Source: Macrococcus equipercicus (GTDB lineage: Bacteria > Bacillota > Bacilli > Staphylococcales > Staphylococcaceae). From it: DNA of 64,000 nt. The position numbers and the translations under genes were made by a program. The stretch is taken from NCBI RefSeq assembly GCF_004359525.2, contig NZ_SCWC02000005.1, forward strand, positions 1-64,000, given 5' to 3'. How positions within the stretch are numbered: the first letter of the stretch is position 1; every line of letters starts with the position of its first letter. Below, piece by piece: positions 52,021 through 60,762 of the stretch. The notes beneath the pieces are model-generated. The model was not told the DNA's origin. It saw nothing but the letters and a program-made list of their open reading frames with translations, and made no database searches.

Positions 52021-52330
52021 AATCAAAACCTCCATACTCAATCTGCAGATGGATAATCATTGAATTCAGGGACATTGCAATCAGTTCACCGGAACCAACT
52101 GGCTCCCTGTTCTCATACCAGTGCAGACATAGCATTTTCAGCGCAAGAAATGCCTGAGCATTTTCCATGGGCTTACCTTCTAAATCTTTGAAATAATCAA
52201 ATCGATAGTTTGTCTTGGAGTAGATGAAAGGTTTGGCAGCCATCACGAGTGACTCAACAGTGACGTTCTCCTCATCACCGTCAATCTTCATAAACTCTTT
52301 AACATCATCCAGCAATTCAGTTTCCGTCAC
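52007..52330 (-). CDS. Head-tail connector (gp6-like)
   Basis: 107 residues, helical: LLDDVKEFMKIDGDEENVTV, LVMAAKPFIYSKTNY, ALKMLCLHWYENREPVG, SLNSMIIHLQIEYG. This is the HK97 gp6-like connector pattern. Starts with GTG at 52330 after AAGGGGTG. Overlaps the next gene by 14 bp. Confidence 0.8.
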   Translation of the reverse strand: MTETELLDDVKEFMKIDGDEENVTVESLVMAAKPFIYSKTNYRFDYFKDLEGKPMENAQAFLALKMLCLHWYENREPVGSGELIAMSLNSMIIHLQIEYGGFDYASV

Positions 52331-52343
52331 TATTCATCACCCC

Positions 52344-53474
52344 TTACACTACGTCAGGTGCAGCAACTGTGAAGTTCTTGTCGATTTCAGCATAGACTAC
52401 AGCTTCTTTGTCAACGAATTTGACATCTTCACGTTCAATGAATCGCATGTCAGTAGAATTACGTGTGAACGCTTTGCCACCAATATTCGTTGTCAAGATG
52501 GATTGCTGCTGACGATCGAACAATGTGATAGCTTCTTTTAGGTCGCCGATGATGATAGGTGCCTTACCAGCATTTGATGGCAGAACTTTATTGCTGAACA
52601 TGATGACGTCTTTACCTTCAATCTGTTTTTTCGTCGGATCAATTGGATTAGGTTGCATCACGTATTTTCCATCTTCGTATTTAAGAAGATCCAACACATT
52701 GAATCCATCCTGATTTGTGATAATAACTGCACCGCCATGAAATACTGGATCGAGCGTTACATTAATTGCCGTCTTGATACCATCAACAGAATTAATAGCC
52801 TGGACTGGCAACTGCTTAATCAAGTTAAGAACCAGTGAGTTACGAGTGACAACAGATTTACGAGCGCCCCATCGCGCAGCATAGGCTACTACATTTTCAT
52901 CACTATCTTGGATTAAGTCGTTGGACATCGGCAGGATACCTGCGTAGTTCTTTACCATGAAGTTAATACGTTCAAATCCTGGTCCTTCGATTTCAGGAAT
53001 CTCAGTCATTTCTTCAACAGCGACTAACGGTGTCATTGTTGAAAGTTTTTCATAAAGACGAGATCCTTTCGGTCGAGACACAGGCTCTACATTGACATAG
53101 TCTTCAAGCGATACATACTCGCGTTTGTATTCATTGATCTTGAATGAGATATCTTCCGGAACAAGAAGCCCACCATCTTCATCAACCTTTTCAACCATAG
53201 CGTCAGAGATAAGTCCCGTGCGCATGAAGTTAACGAAACTTTTAACTTCTGTCTGTTTGTCTTGGATGACAGGATCTTTTGGCATTTGATTGAAGTCAAG
53301 TACCTGGTTTACTTTCTCTGCTTCCTGAATTTCACTATACGCTTCAATCTGTGCATTGATTTTGTCAATCTCTGCTTTGTGTTCCTTGTATTTGTCCATA
53401 TCGCCGGCATCAATTGAGTCGTGCGCTGCATCTACTGCTTGTGCTTTTAAAGCCTGCAAATCTTTAAATTTCAT
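52344..53474 (-). CDS. Major capsid protein (HK97 fold)
   Basis: 376 residues from ATG 53474 with GGAGG upstream. Residues about 1-95 form a helical scaffolding delta domain (LKAQAVDAAHDSIDA, EIDKINAQIEAYSEIQEAE) that the upstream protease should remove. The rest has the HK97 capsid pattern: GGLLVPEDISFKINEYKREY, PLVAVEEMTEIPE, GILPMSNDLIQDSDENVVAY, KAPIIIGDLKEAITLFDRQQ. Confidence 0.92.
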   Translation of the reverse strand: MKFKDLQALKAQAVDAAHDSIDAGDMDKYKEHKAEIDKINAQIEAYSEIQEAEKVNQVLDFNQMPKDPVIQDKQTEVKSFVNFMRTGLISDAMVEKVDEDGGLLVPEDISFKINEYKREYVSLEDYVNVEPVSRPKGSRLYEKLSTMTPLVAVEEMTEIPEIEGPGFERINFMVKNYAGILPMSNDLIQDSDENVVAYAARWGARKSVVTRNSLVLNLIKQLPVQAINSVDGIKTAINVTLDPVFHGGAVIITNQDGFNVLDLLKYEDGKYVMQPNPIDPTKKQIEGKDVIMFSNKVLPSNAGKAPIIIGDLKEAITLFDRQQQSILTTNIGGKAFTRNSTDMRFIEREDVKFVDKEAVVYAEIDKNFTVAAPDVV

Positions 53475-53572
53475 GCATATTTCCTCCTGTTTTTTAGTTT
53501 TTTGCATAAAAAATAGACATCACCGTTTGGTATGTCCTTGACTGTATTTTTTCTGGTGTCCAGCTTCACCAA
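53471..53572 (-). CDS. Possible 33-aa leader peptide before the capsid gene
   Basis: A short frame from TTG 53572 (or GTG 53569) reads VKLDTRKNTVKDIPNGDVYF and LCKKLKNRRKYA, stopping in an ATGA overlap with the capsid start. GGAGG lies 12-15 bases upstream, rather far. An imperfect hairpin (53515-53537) followed by T residues lies inside it, so it may only be a leader with an attenuator. Low confidence. Confidence 0.3.
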   Translation of the reverse strand: MVKLDTRKNTVKDIPNGDVYFLCKKLKNRRKYA

Positions 53573-53591
53573 GATATATGATCACCTCCGG

Positions 53592-54287
53592 CTACTGGGC
53601 TATACTGATAATCAGATCCTTGTATGCCTGAGCCTTTTCAGATTGCAGATCATCTTGCTGCGTTAACTTCTTAGGAGTGTTCTTGTATTTCGCTGCATAT
53701 TCACGGTCAATACTTGCCGCGACTTTAACCGCTTCAGTGACTTCATCAATGAAGCCGTAAGCTTTAGCATCGTCAGCTGATAGCCAGGTCTCTTCCTGCA
53801 TCATTGTTCGGATGTTTTCTTCAGTTGTCTGGCCATTCGTTTTGTTCAGGTACGTATTGATGATGGATTCATTAATCTTGTCCAGGTCAGCAGCCACCTT
53901 ACGCATCTCGCGTGAGTTACCAATAGCGAATGTCCAAGGGTCATGAATCATCAGCATCGCGTTATTCGGCATTACAATCTTGTCGCCGGCCATCGCAATG
54001 ACTGAGGCGATAGAAGCAGCAAGCCCGTCAACACGAACTGTCACAAACGCTTTATGTCTGTTCAACATCGAATAAATCGCTTGACCTTCAAATACGTCTC
54101 CGCCCGGCGAGTTGATATAAAGGTTAATCTGTGAGACGTCACCTAGCGATTTAAGTTCATCGTTAAACTGCTGCGCGCTGCTTTCAGAAAACCACCCTTC
54201 AGACTCAATCGCACCATAGATATGGATGTCTGCAGTGCTTTCGTTAAGAACTTTCATTGAATAAAATTTGTTCTTATTTTTGCTCAT
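53592..54287 (-). CDS. ClpP-like prohead protease
   Basis: 231 residues from ATG 54287 (GGAGG upstream; an ATG 21 bp earlier has none). Serine protease of the ClpP class: INSPGGDVFEGQAIY, nucleophile Ser92 in GLAASIASVIAMAGD, catalytic His115 in MLMIHDPW. Acts on the capsid delta domain during prohead maturation. Overlaps the portal gene by 14 bp. Confidence 0.88.
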   Translation of the reverse strand: MSKNKNKFYSMKVLNESTADIHIYGAIESEGWFSESSAQQFNDELKSLGDVSQINLYINSPGGDVFEGQAIYSMLNRHKAFVTVRVDGLAASIASVIAMAGDKIVMPNNAMLMIHDPWTFAIGNSREMRKVAADLDKINESIINTYLNKTNGQTTEENIRTMMQEETWLSADDAKAYGFIDEVTEAVKVAASIDREYAAKYKNTPKKLTQQDDLQSEKAQAYKDLIISIAQ

Positions 54288-55524
54288 CTTTTTTATCACC
54301 TCCTTCATCGGATGTTTTAGATCTCGCTTTGGCCAGCTGATAATCTCTCATGATGTCGAGTGGCACCAGATTCAAGTTGCCGAATCGTGTTTCACCTAAA
54401 TCATTGTCTATCAGCTCCATGTCTTCCAGTGAAAGAACATTGTTGATGGTGTACGCTCCAATCTTCTGCATCGTCTCATAGAACTTAGCACGGCTCTCTG
54501 AGTCGCCTCTCAGCTCAGCTTCCAGATTGAACTTGCAGTAACGTCCTTCTTCTTCGTCAACGATGGTCAGCAGCTTAGAATCAAGTTCCTGTTCGATGTT
54601 TGTTACGAGCGGAAGGATTGTATTAATCACGTATTGCAGTGACTGCTGCTCAATATTTGAGAAGGTTGCTCTATCAAGTTCACCGACTTTATGCGGTGGC
54701 ACCTTATAGATGCTTGCAATCTGCAGCTTATTGAACTTCATCGATTCGATAAATTGAGCGTCCTTCTGCGGAATAGTAATCGTCTGGAACTCTAGCGCTC
54801 CGTCAACTACCGCAACATCTTCATCATTGTTCACTTCGTACCATGCCTCACGCAATTTCTTTTTGTTGTCAGGACTAATGACTTCAGCTGACTTCAATAT
54901 ACCTCTTGGAATGGCGCTCTTCTGATAAAAGCTCGATTGATGCTTGTTACCGCCAATATTTGTAGATAAGTTGTATCTGATGACCTGGATCGGCGAAAGT
55001 CCGACATGTCCGTCAAGACTTAAATCCATAAAGTGTAGTACGTCATCCGCATCAATCAGATAACTCTTATTGTTAAGCTGTGTCATGTAAAAGTATTTTT
55101 TCTTGTCACTGTCATAACGTTTAGCTGTCGTTAATGGGTTGAGTGGAAGAATCTCTTCGGCCTGCCCTCTGTTGTTGCGATTAATATAACAGTAGGCGTT
55201 GCCATAAACCATCATGTGCGTAATCATCAGCCGCTTCCAGACAAATGCAGTCATAAATTCATTCGGCTGCTTTTTCAGCAGACGATATACAGGATGATTG
55301 ATTTCCCGTTCAATCGTCCTTTCCTTCTTGGCGAGAAGAGATATAGGATATTTAGCCATGTCATCGGCCAGTACCTTGATACATGCATACACTTCACTTG
55401 TCCGAATCGCTGTTTCTTCATCAACACGTCCGGCTGCATCTGTATTGAACATCGTATTAAACCAGTTCAGATTACCTGTATACGTCTCATTCCGTGGCCG
55501 TGATGCCTTTTTACTTAATAACAT
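54274..55524 (-). CDS. Portal protein (HK97 family)
   Basis: 416 residues. TSEVYACIKVLADDMAKYPI, HPVYRLLKKQPNEFMTAFVW, GNAYCYINRNNRG, DDVLHFMDLSLDGHVGLSPI, PRGILKS and KVPPHKVGELDRATFSNIEQ are classic HK97-portal segments. Dodecameric ring through which DNA enters. AGGAGGTG before the ATG. Confidence 0.93.
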   Translation of the reverse strand: MLLSKKASRPRNETYTGNLNWFNTMFNTDAAGRVDEETAIRTSEVYACIKVLADDMAKYPISLLAKKERTIEREINHPVYRLLKKQPNEFMTAFVWKRLMITHMMVYGNAYCYINRNNRGQAEEILPLNPLTTAKRYDSDKKKYFYMTQLNNKSYLIDADDVLHFMDLSLDGHVGLSPIQVIRYNLSTNIGGNKHQSSFYQKSAIPRGILKSAEVISPDNKKKLREAWYEVNNDEDVAVVDGALEFQTITIPQKDAQFIESMKFNKLQIASIYKVPPHKVGELDRATFSNIEQQSLQYVINTILPLVTNIEQELDSKLLTIVDEEEGRYCKFNLEAELRGDSESRAKFYETMQKIGAYTINNVLSLEDMELIDNDLGETRFGNLNLVPLDIMRDYQLAKARSKTSDEGGDKKDEQK

Positions 55525-55528
55525 TTAC

Positions 55529-55699
55529 TCACCTCCTTCCTGCTAGTATGGCCAGCAGGACGAAGCAAATACCCAGCATCAGCAATCCTACTTCAAACTC
55601 AAATCTGAATGCGGCTATGCAGATAAAAATCATACCGACTACCAGAAGAATGTCATCTATGAATAGCCACAATAAGGCCATTAGCTTTTCTATCGTCAT
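55529..55699 (-). CDS. Small phage membrane protein between terL and portal (56 aa)
   Basis: Reads MTIEKLMALLWLFIDDILLV, then VGMIFICIAAFRFEFEVGLL and MLGICFVLLAILAGRR. Two hydrophobic segments. AAGGTGG lies before the ATG, and its last codons contain the ribosome site of the portal gene (GGAAGGAGG). Many siphophages have a tiny membrane gene here; function unknown. Confidence 0.7.
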   Translation of the reverse strand: MTIEKLMALLWLFIDDILLVVGMIFICIAAFRFEFEVGLLMLGICFVLLAILAGRR

Positions 55700-55706
55700 C
55701 ACCACC

Positions 55707-57401
55707 TTAAAATGTAAAATCTTGACTTGCTATGTGATCATTAATCGATGGCCCTTCATCCACCATTGCTCTTACAAATGCGAATATTGTTGCAGCTGCT
55801 GGGTCAATACGGTCCTTTGACTTTTTCTTATCCAGCATAATATTGCCTTGAGCATCCTGTTTTTCAACTGCATTCGACATGGCCCATGTTAATACTGGAT
55901 TATTATCATGTCTGATTTTGCCTTCAAGCACATATTCTCTGAAGGTAGATGTCGGTTCACTGAGCACTTTCATGCTCTGCGAAATCTCCACTGTCTTAAA
56001 TCCTTTGTTCTGCATGTTTGAAGCGAAATGAGTAGCATTGTACGGGTCATAACATATTTCTTTGACCTTCCACCCACGCTCTGCTGCATATACCTCTACA
56101 TAATGTTCAATAAAGTTATAGTCCACTACGTCTCCAGGTGTATCAGTCAGATAGCCTTCTTCAATCCACATCGAGTAGGGAACTCTGTCAGTATTCTCAC
56201 GTTCCTTCAGTGCCTCTTCAGGAAGAAAGGAATGCGATCTGACATCAAACGTTCCGTCCATATTCTTGAATACAAAGCTGAGAGATGTTAAGTCAATCTT
56301 CTTTGACAAATCGGCACCGACATAACATTCACGACCTTCAAGTGATGGTGCATTATCATCACCGCATGCATGCCATTTATCCATCTTCATATAGCCGTTA
56401 TCCTTAGCGTCAACCCAGATGTTCATGTTCTTTGTCAGGAACGTCTTCATATAGGACGGAACGTCAAGTGCACGCTTCAACATCTTCCGCAGGTATGCAA
56501 TACCTTCGTTATGGGATGCGGCAATCGGATTAGCTTTGACCCAGTTCGCCTCATCGCGTATATCATCCCCTTTATCCAGTTCGTTGATCATAACAAAATA
56601 GTTGTCATTCTCAATCGGGATATTCGGGTCTAGTATCTTCGTCACATAGTCATATTCGACTGTGTAGCAAGGCTTATTGAGGTCACTACCAGCTGTTGTG
56701 ATGATGAAAATTAAGGGCTGCGAACGGGCACCCATACCAGTCAGCAGTACGTCATATACTTCAGTCGTATCATGCAAGTGATATTCATCAATCAATCCTG
56801 ACTGCGGGTTAAAACCGTCACCTTTTTTGTTATCTTCTTTCGATAGCGATTTGATGATAGAGTCAGATTTTTTGTGAATGATCTTACCGTATTTCGCTTC
56901 GAACTTATCCTTAAACTCTGACTGCTTAATCTGCGCGGCCATTTCGTTATAGATGATGTCAGCCTGTTCTTTCTTCGTCGCACCGATATAGACTTCGGAC
57001 ATCCCTTCACCAAGTGCACTTGCTTCGTAGCTGCCCACGCAGGATAATGATTGCGACTTTGCATTCTTACGTGCGACTTGCCAGTATGCCAAGTTAAATC
57101 GTCTGTAGCCGGTCTGATAATGGACCCATCCGTAAATATTTGAGAAGTTAAAGATCTGAATAGGATGCGGCATGATATAAGTACCGCGTAATGGCCCTTT
57201 AGTGTGTTTAAATTTCGTCATCCACTTCATGAAACGTAATGCTTTCTGTTCATCGAATACATAGGGAAACTGCTTATGCTTCTCGCGTTCAACGTCATTT
57301 AAAAAGCGAAGACATGCCCACTTGTGTTTTTCACAAGCGATTATATCTCCGCTCAGTACATCATTTGAATATTGAATTAAGAAGTCTTTAAGCTCAGCCA
57401 T
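55707..57401 (-). CDS. Terminase large subunit
   Basis: 564 residues. ATPase part: QVARKNAKSQSLS (a Walker-A variant common in this family), SGLIDEYHLHD (Walker B with catalytic Glu), IFIITTAGS (coupling motif). Nuclease part: YVGADLSKKIDLTSL (Asp), EICYDPYNA and the late RIDPAAATIFAF with acidic metal ligands. The ATG at 57401 overlaps the terS stop (TGATG); a TTG is three bases upstream. Packages DNA through the portal. Confidence 0.95.
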   Translation of the reverse strand: MAELKDFLIQYSNDVLSGDIIACEKHKWACLRFLNDVEREKHKQFPYVFDEQKALRFMKWMTKFKHTKGPLRGTYIMPHPIQIFNFSNIYGWVHYQTGYRRFNLAYWQVARKNAKSQSLSCVGSYEASALGEGMSEVYIGATKKEQADIIYNEMAAQIKQSEFKDKFEAKYGKIIHKKSDSIIKSLSKEDNKKGDGFNPQSGLIDEYHLHDTTEVYDVLLTGMGARSQPLIFIITTAGSDLNKPCYTVEYDYVTKILDPNIPIENDNYFVMINELDKGDDIRDEANWVKANPIAASHNEGIAYLRKMLKRALDVPSYMKTFLTKNMNIWVDAKDNGYMKMDKWHACGDDNAPSLEGRECYVGADLSKKIDLTSLSFVFKNMDGTFDVRSHSFLPEEALKERENTDRVPYSMWIEEGYLTDTPGDVVDYNFIEHYVEVYAAERGWKVKEICYDPYNATHFASNMQNKGFKTVEISQSMKVLSEPTSTFREYVLEGKIRHDNNPVLTWAMSNAVEKQDAQGNIMLDKKKSKDRIDPAAATIFAFVRAMVDEGPSINDHIASQDFTF

Positions 57402-57916
57402 CAAACATCATCAAAGTCATCATCCTCTTCCTCCTCAGCTGCCTTAGCCTGTGCGAGTGCCATCTTAGCCCGGGCAGACGGCGTGAATCCGAACTGAGTT
57501 CCAAGCTGTCTGACCTGATCATAGAATTGCTTCTTGCGCAGTATCGATTCCTTATCCATTTGATTCATGTAGATGTTCTTACCAGTCTCCTGGTCAACAT
57601 CAATCAGTACTCTCCGGATAAGTCCGTTCTCATTGATTGCCTTCGTGACTTCAACATAGTTAGAGTAAGCATCGCAGTACATGGCCAACGCGTGCACGTC
57701 CAGATTGTTCAGAACATCCAGCTCTGCCATCTCATTTACGATATATTTAAACTCTTTTTTTGCACCTTTATCGAGCCAGGATGGCGGCTTCAGTTTATCC
57801 TTTGCAGCCTGTAATGCTGCTTCCGCTTTTTGTCTCCGTTCGATTTCATCCTTGGTACGACGGTTTTTGTTACCATGTACGAGTTGTAATCCAATCGGAA
57901 TTGCTTGATTGCCCAC
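57401..57916 (-). CDS. Terminase small subunit (P27 family)
   Basis: 171 residues. Begins with GTG at 57916 after AGGAGGTGA: GNQAIPIGLQLVHGNKNRRT, then KLKPPSWLDKGAKKEFKYIV, ELDVLNNLDVHALAMYCDAY, and an acidic tail EEEEDDDFDD. The P27-type layout. Recognises the cos/pac site, probably in the 133-bp gap just upstream. Confidence 0.9.
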   Translation of the reverse strand: MGNQAIPIGLQLVHGNKNRRTKDEIERRQKAEAALQAAKDKLKPPSWLDKGAKKEFKYIVNEMAELDVLNNLDVHALAMYCDAYSNYVEVTKAINENGLIRRVLIDVDQETGKNIYMNQMDKESILRKKQFYDQVRQLGTQFGFTPSARAKMALAQAKAAEEEEDDDFDDV

Positions 57917-58049
57917 AGCATCACCTCCTTATCGATTTTTGCCCAATATGAATTTTTTTTGAGCGAATTTTGTGTGCGCTGAGCTGGGGCGCCGTTGTTT
58001 TCGTTTGGTTTTCCAGAGATTTAGATAGGGGGGTATCATCCGAGAAAAA
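57917..58049. other. Candidate packaging (cos) region between HNH and terS
   Basis: 133 bp without a gene, placed exactly where HNH-carrying siphophages have cos. It contains a T8 run, a G/C-rich patch (GAGCTGGGGCGCCG at 57991-58003) and GATAGGGGGGTATC (58023-58036), whose arms are inverted. The cut site cannot be assigned from sequence alone. Confidence 0.4.
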
Positions 58050-58898
58050 TTATTTCTGAATTTTTTGGAACGCCGTGAAAGTTTCGACAGTCACTCTGCC
58101 TCTAACTTTTTCAATGTTCATTTCAATTTGTGTGAAAACATTCGGCGCTATCGTTCGTCCTGCGTCCCTCACATGCCTCTCACATATGAATCGATCTCTC
58201 TCCATACAAATGAACCTGGCACCGATTGTCTTTAGCTTGCTGGCCTGTGACGGTGTTACAGCACTGCGTATAATCCATACTGACTTGAAGTTGTACTTAT
58301 CCAGCACAATGTTATCAATGATTGCATCAGCCATATCGTTCGCCATACTGACAGCGTCATAGGCGCTATGCTGACGGTCGTGAAGCGGCCTGTCTGTCAT
58401 CACACTGATCAACTTGTCAATATCAATCACGATGTCTCTTCCTTCATCCTTATTAAGGTCGATGAACGTCCTCTTGCCACTGCCAGGCAGGCCAATGACC
58501 ACATAGACTTGCTTCTGAGTGCTTGTACCTAGTCCCTTCTTGACCTTGACATGCTCCTTGTTGTGACATGCAGTACACACTGTCTCAAGGTTAGTCATAT
58601 CAAGTCGCTTGTCCCAGTCATCCTTCAGTTCAACAATGTGATGCACTGTGTTGGCTACAGTTGTAATGCCTTGAGCCTTACACTGCTGACACATATAGAA
58701 GTCACGTTGAAGTACAGCAGTCCTCACCATCTTCCATTCACTCGTGTTATAGAACGCCACCTCATCTACATCAACACGTTCATTGTTATAGGTCTTATGC
58801 ACTGACTTAATGACATCACTATGCTGATCGCAGTACCTGTTAACTGTCAGTCTACTGCAACCAGGATGACTACATATACTCTCGGACTTACTGGCCAT
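58050..58898 (-). CDS. HNH endonuclease fused to a P-loop kinase-like domain
   Basis: 282 residues from ATG 58898 (GGGGTGG upstream). N-terminal zinc-binding HNH: Cys9, Cys14, Cys23; then CQQC (70-73), VHHIVEL (His86, His87), NLET (Asn103), CTACHNKEH (108-116). After it, VYVVIGLPGSGKRTFID (131-147) is a Walker A, with DIDKL as a Walker-B-like strand and a later Arg-rich lid (CMERDRFICERHVRDAGR). This second part looks like an AAA_33/polynucleotide-kinase-type NTPase. HNH partners of terminase are needed for cos cutting in related phages; the added kinase domain could act on DNA ends. That last point is inference. Confidence 0.85.
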   Translation of the reverse strand: MASKSESICSHPGCSRLTVNRYCDQHSDVIKSVHKTYNNERVDVDEVAFYNTSEWKMVRTAVLQRDFYMCQQCKAQGITTVANTVHHIVELKDDWDKRLDMTNLETVCTACHNKEHVKVKKGLGTSTQKQVYVVIGLPGSGKRTFIDLNKDEGRDIVIDIDKLISVMTDRPLHDRQHSAYDAVSMANDMADAIIDNIVLDKYNFKSVWIIRSAVTPSQASKLKTIGARFICMERDRFICERHVRDAGRTIAPNVFTQIEMNIEKVRGRVTVETFTAFQKIQK

Positions 58899-59047
58899 CA
58901 CATCCACCCCAAACAAAAAGACAGACAAAGCATGACCGCTTCGTCTGTCTATATATTACTCTACAATAATAGTATATCAGCTATCGGCCAATGATTTGTT
59001 CTTTGATTGACCGTTTATTGACCGCTGAAAGTTCGCGAAAAATCAAA

Positions 59048-59746
59048 TTATCTAGTACGCACACGATTGAAAGTGTCATCTGTACTATCATAATATAGAT
59101 CAAAATCTGGTAGATGTTGCTTTAATAAAAGTGTACTCTTTTTTGGAGATATGCCTAATTGTACTGCTAGTCTTCTCTCAAGTGACCTCCTTTTGATTTT
59201 ATCTATATTTAGTTCTTTTATATAATGTCTTGCCATTAATATCATACTATTAGGAAATATTTCATGCTCGCCTATTGATATTAATGTGTTATTCATTTCA
59301 GTGAATTTACTTTCAATTATTTCCGCAACTTTTTGTGGGTCTTCTGTACTGCTTATTCCTTCTAGAATCTCTTGTTTAGTAGCAATTAATTCTTCTTTAA
59401 ACAATTCTCTTTGAGAGGTAATATTCTCGTTTATTTCATTCATCTTATCTAATAAGATTTGATTTTCTGATATGGAATCTGACAACTTTTCTGTTTGTTC
59501 AGATAAAGTATTAGCAACATTTGTAAGGGTATTTACACTCTCCTTCTGACCAGTTGAATCCATTAATGTATAAAGTATAGCTATAACTCCTAATATAATA
59601 GAGACTACTGTTGCTGCAAAATTTAATGTGTCATTTATAGCATTGTCATCACCAAATTTTTTAGATAACACTGCTACTAGCATTAGTAACAATATTAAAA
59701 CCCAATATGCCATATCTTTTCTAGTTACTTTATCAAATACCTTCAA
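59048..59746 (-). CDS. Accessory phage membrane protein with coiled coil (232 aa)
   Basis: Two membrane helices (YWVLILLLMLVAVLS and NFAATVVSIILGVIAILYTL, about 14-65), a long coiled coil (about 70-165: NTLTNVANTLSEQTEKLSDS, NENITSQRELFKEEL) and a basic C-terminal domain ending FNRVRTR. Markedly more AT-rich than the neighbouring phage genes and isolated by a terminator upstream, so it has its own promoter. These are marks of a lysogenic-conversion or superinfection-exclusion gene. No family recognised. The 58929-59047 gap holds no gene. Confidence 0.65.
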   Translation of the reverse strand: MKVFDKVTRKDMAYWVLILLLMLVAVLSKKFGDDNAINDTLNFAATVVSIILGVIAILYTLMDSTGQKESVNTLTNVANTLSEQTEKLSDSISENQILLDKMNEINENITSQRELFKEELIATKQEILEGISSTEDPQKVAEIIESKFTEMNNTLISIGEHEIFPNSMILMARHYIKELNIDKIKRRSLERRLAVQLGISPKKSTLLLKQHLPDFDLYYDSTDDTFNRVRTR

Positions 59747-59825
59747 AAGTTATCAATCCTTTACTATTAATTATATTATTCATTATGCACTATTCATCAA
59801 AATTATATAAGATTTTATAACAATT

Positions 59826-59854
59826 AAAAATAGGTCTGGCATCTTCCAGACCTA
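59826..59854 (-). terminator. Terminator of the ArpU-like gene
   Basis: TAGGTCTGG (59831-59839) and CCAGACCTA (59846-59854); on the minus strand followed by TTTTTAATT. Confidence 0.8.
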
Positions 59855-60319
59855 TTAGTTAAACGCTTCAGTTGTTTCATCATGATACTCTTCTACTCCC
59901 AGAAAGAAGCCGAGCCTAATGATGGCATCATTCTTAATCGTGTAGTACTTTGTCTTTCCTACACCTAAGTCAGTGTATATTTCATAGTCACTGCCCAAAT
60001 CATCCTGAAGATACTTATGTACAATGATATATCTCTCTTCTGGTTTAAGGTTGTCGATAGCAGCATGCATGCGCTCCAACAGGTCCTTACGTTCATCAAG
60101 TAACTTCTGTCTCAGGATGTTCTTCTCTGCCGCCGCTTCAATGCCGTTCAATGTCATTGTCGTGGCAGGAGGAACAAAGCTGAATGATTGAGTAACTGAC
60201 GGCATAGATCTGACTGGTGCAATCCTTAATAGCTTGTTATAGCGTCTGAATAAGTTATATACATTCGTACGCGTCTGTTTAAAGTCCAAGTGCTGCATAT
60301 CCAATAATAAATTTGTCAT
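59855..60319 (-). CDS. ArpU-family late transcription regulator
   Basis: 154 residues. Layout of ArpU/RinA-type regulators: N-terminal helices (QTRTNVYNLFRRYNKLLRIA), middle helix LLERMHAAIDNLKPEERYII, and a sigma-like C-terminal HTH (DYEIYTDLGVGKTKYYTIKN, then AIIRLGFFLGVEEY). These proteins switch on packaging and lysis operons in staphylococcal and enterococcal phages, which start just downstream here. Good GGGAGGG site before ATG. Confidence 0.85.
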   Translation of the reverse strand: MTNLLLDMQHLDFKQTRTNVYNLFRRYNKLLRIAPVRSMPSVTQSFSFVPPATTMTLNGIEAAAEKNILRQKLLDERKDLLERMHAAIDNLKPEERYIIVHKYLQDDLGSDYEIYTDLGVGKTKYYTIKNDAIIRLGFFLGVEEYHDETTEAFN

Positions 60320-60369
60320 ATAGCCCTCCCGCTTCCGTGGTATAATATAGGTGTCGATATATTAAACGG

Positions 60370-60390
60370 GAGCCGAGAAGGCTCTTTTTT
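60370..60390 (+). terminator. Terminator-like hairpin on the plus strand before the ArpU gene
   Basis: GAGCC, GAGAA, GGCTC then TTTTTT on the plus strand. An extended -10 (TGGTATAAT at 60338-60346) lies just upstream, which would give an RNA of only about 35 nt, so its role is doubtful. Confidence 0.35.
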
Positions 60391-60547
60391 ATTTGATGTT
60401 ATATCGTTCTTTCATCTGTTGAATGTCTTCTTTAACTTCTTCTAATACGTTCTTCTCCTGGTTCAAATCTTTTTCGCTCGCTCCAGATCTTTTGATGTAA
60501 TATTCCAGTGCATGCTTTATGATGTGTTTCTTCTTGTATTCCTTCAT
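60389..60547 (-). CDS. Small phage protein (52 aa)
   Basis: Reads MKEYKKKHIIKHALEYYIKR, then SGASEKDLNQEKNVLEEVKE and DIQQMKERYNIK. Highly charged, helical. The ATG overlaps the stop of the upstream zinc-ribbon gene (ATGA) and GAGGTG precedes it. Typical small gene before the late regulator. Confidence 0.65.
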   Translation of the reverse strand: MKEYKKKHIIKHALEYYIKRSGASEKDLNQEKNVLEEVKEDIQQMKERYNIK

Positions 60548-60762
60548 TTCCGCACCTCATTTTTACTTCTAAACATGCAACCTAATGACTCACCATACTG
60601 ACATCTATTACAATGAAGCCATTGTTCACTCAGTACGCCATTACTGTATGCTTCGATGATATCTACATCTTTACTTCTACATTTCTTGCACACTTTAGGT
60701 TCTACACCTGCATAATTACTTGATGACCACCGATTGTTGAATGTCATTGCTCGTTCTTCCAT
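60544..60762 (-). CDS. Zinc-ribbon phage protein (72 aa)
   Basis: Two Cys pairs, CKKC and CNRC, about 26 residues apart, form a zinc ribbon of the Lar/restriction-alleviation type by size and spacing, though without other Lar signatures. Starts inside the end of the upstream gene; a second in-frame ATG (MTFNNRW) five codons later is possible. Confidence 0.65.
   Translation of the reverse strand: MEERAMTFNNRWSSSNYAGVEPKVCKKCRSKDVDIIEAYSNGVLSEQWLHCNRCQYGESLGCMFRSKNEVRK

Noticed and set aside
60338-60390. Very short plus-strand RNA gene (extended -10 followed by a terminator)
   Set aside because: The transcript would be only about 35 nt and lies in the promoter region of the ArpU gene; the elements may be coincidental.
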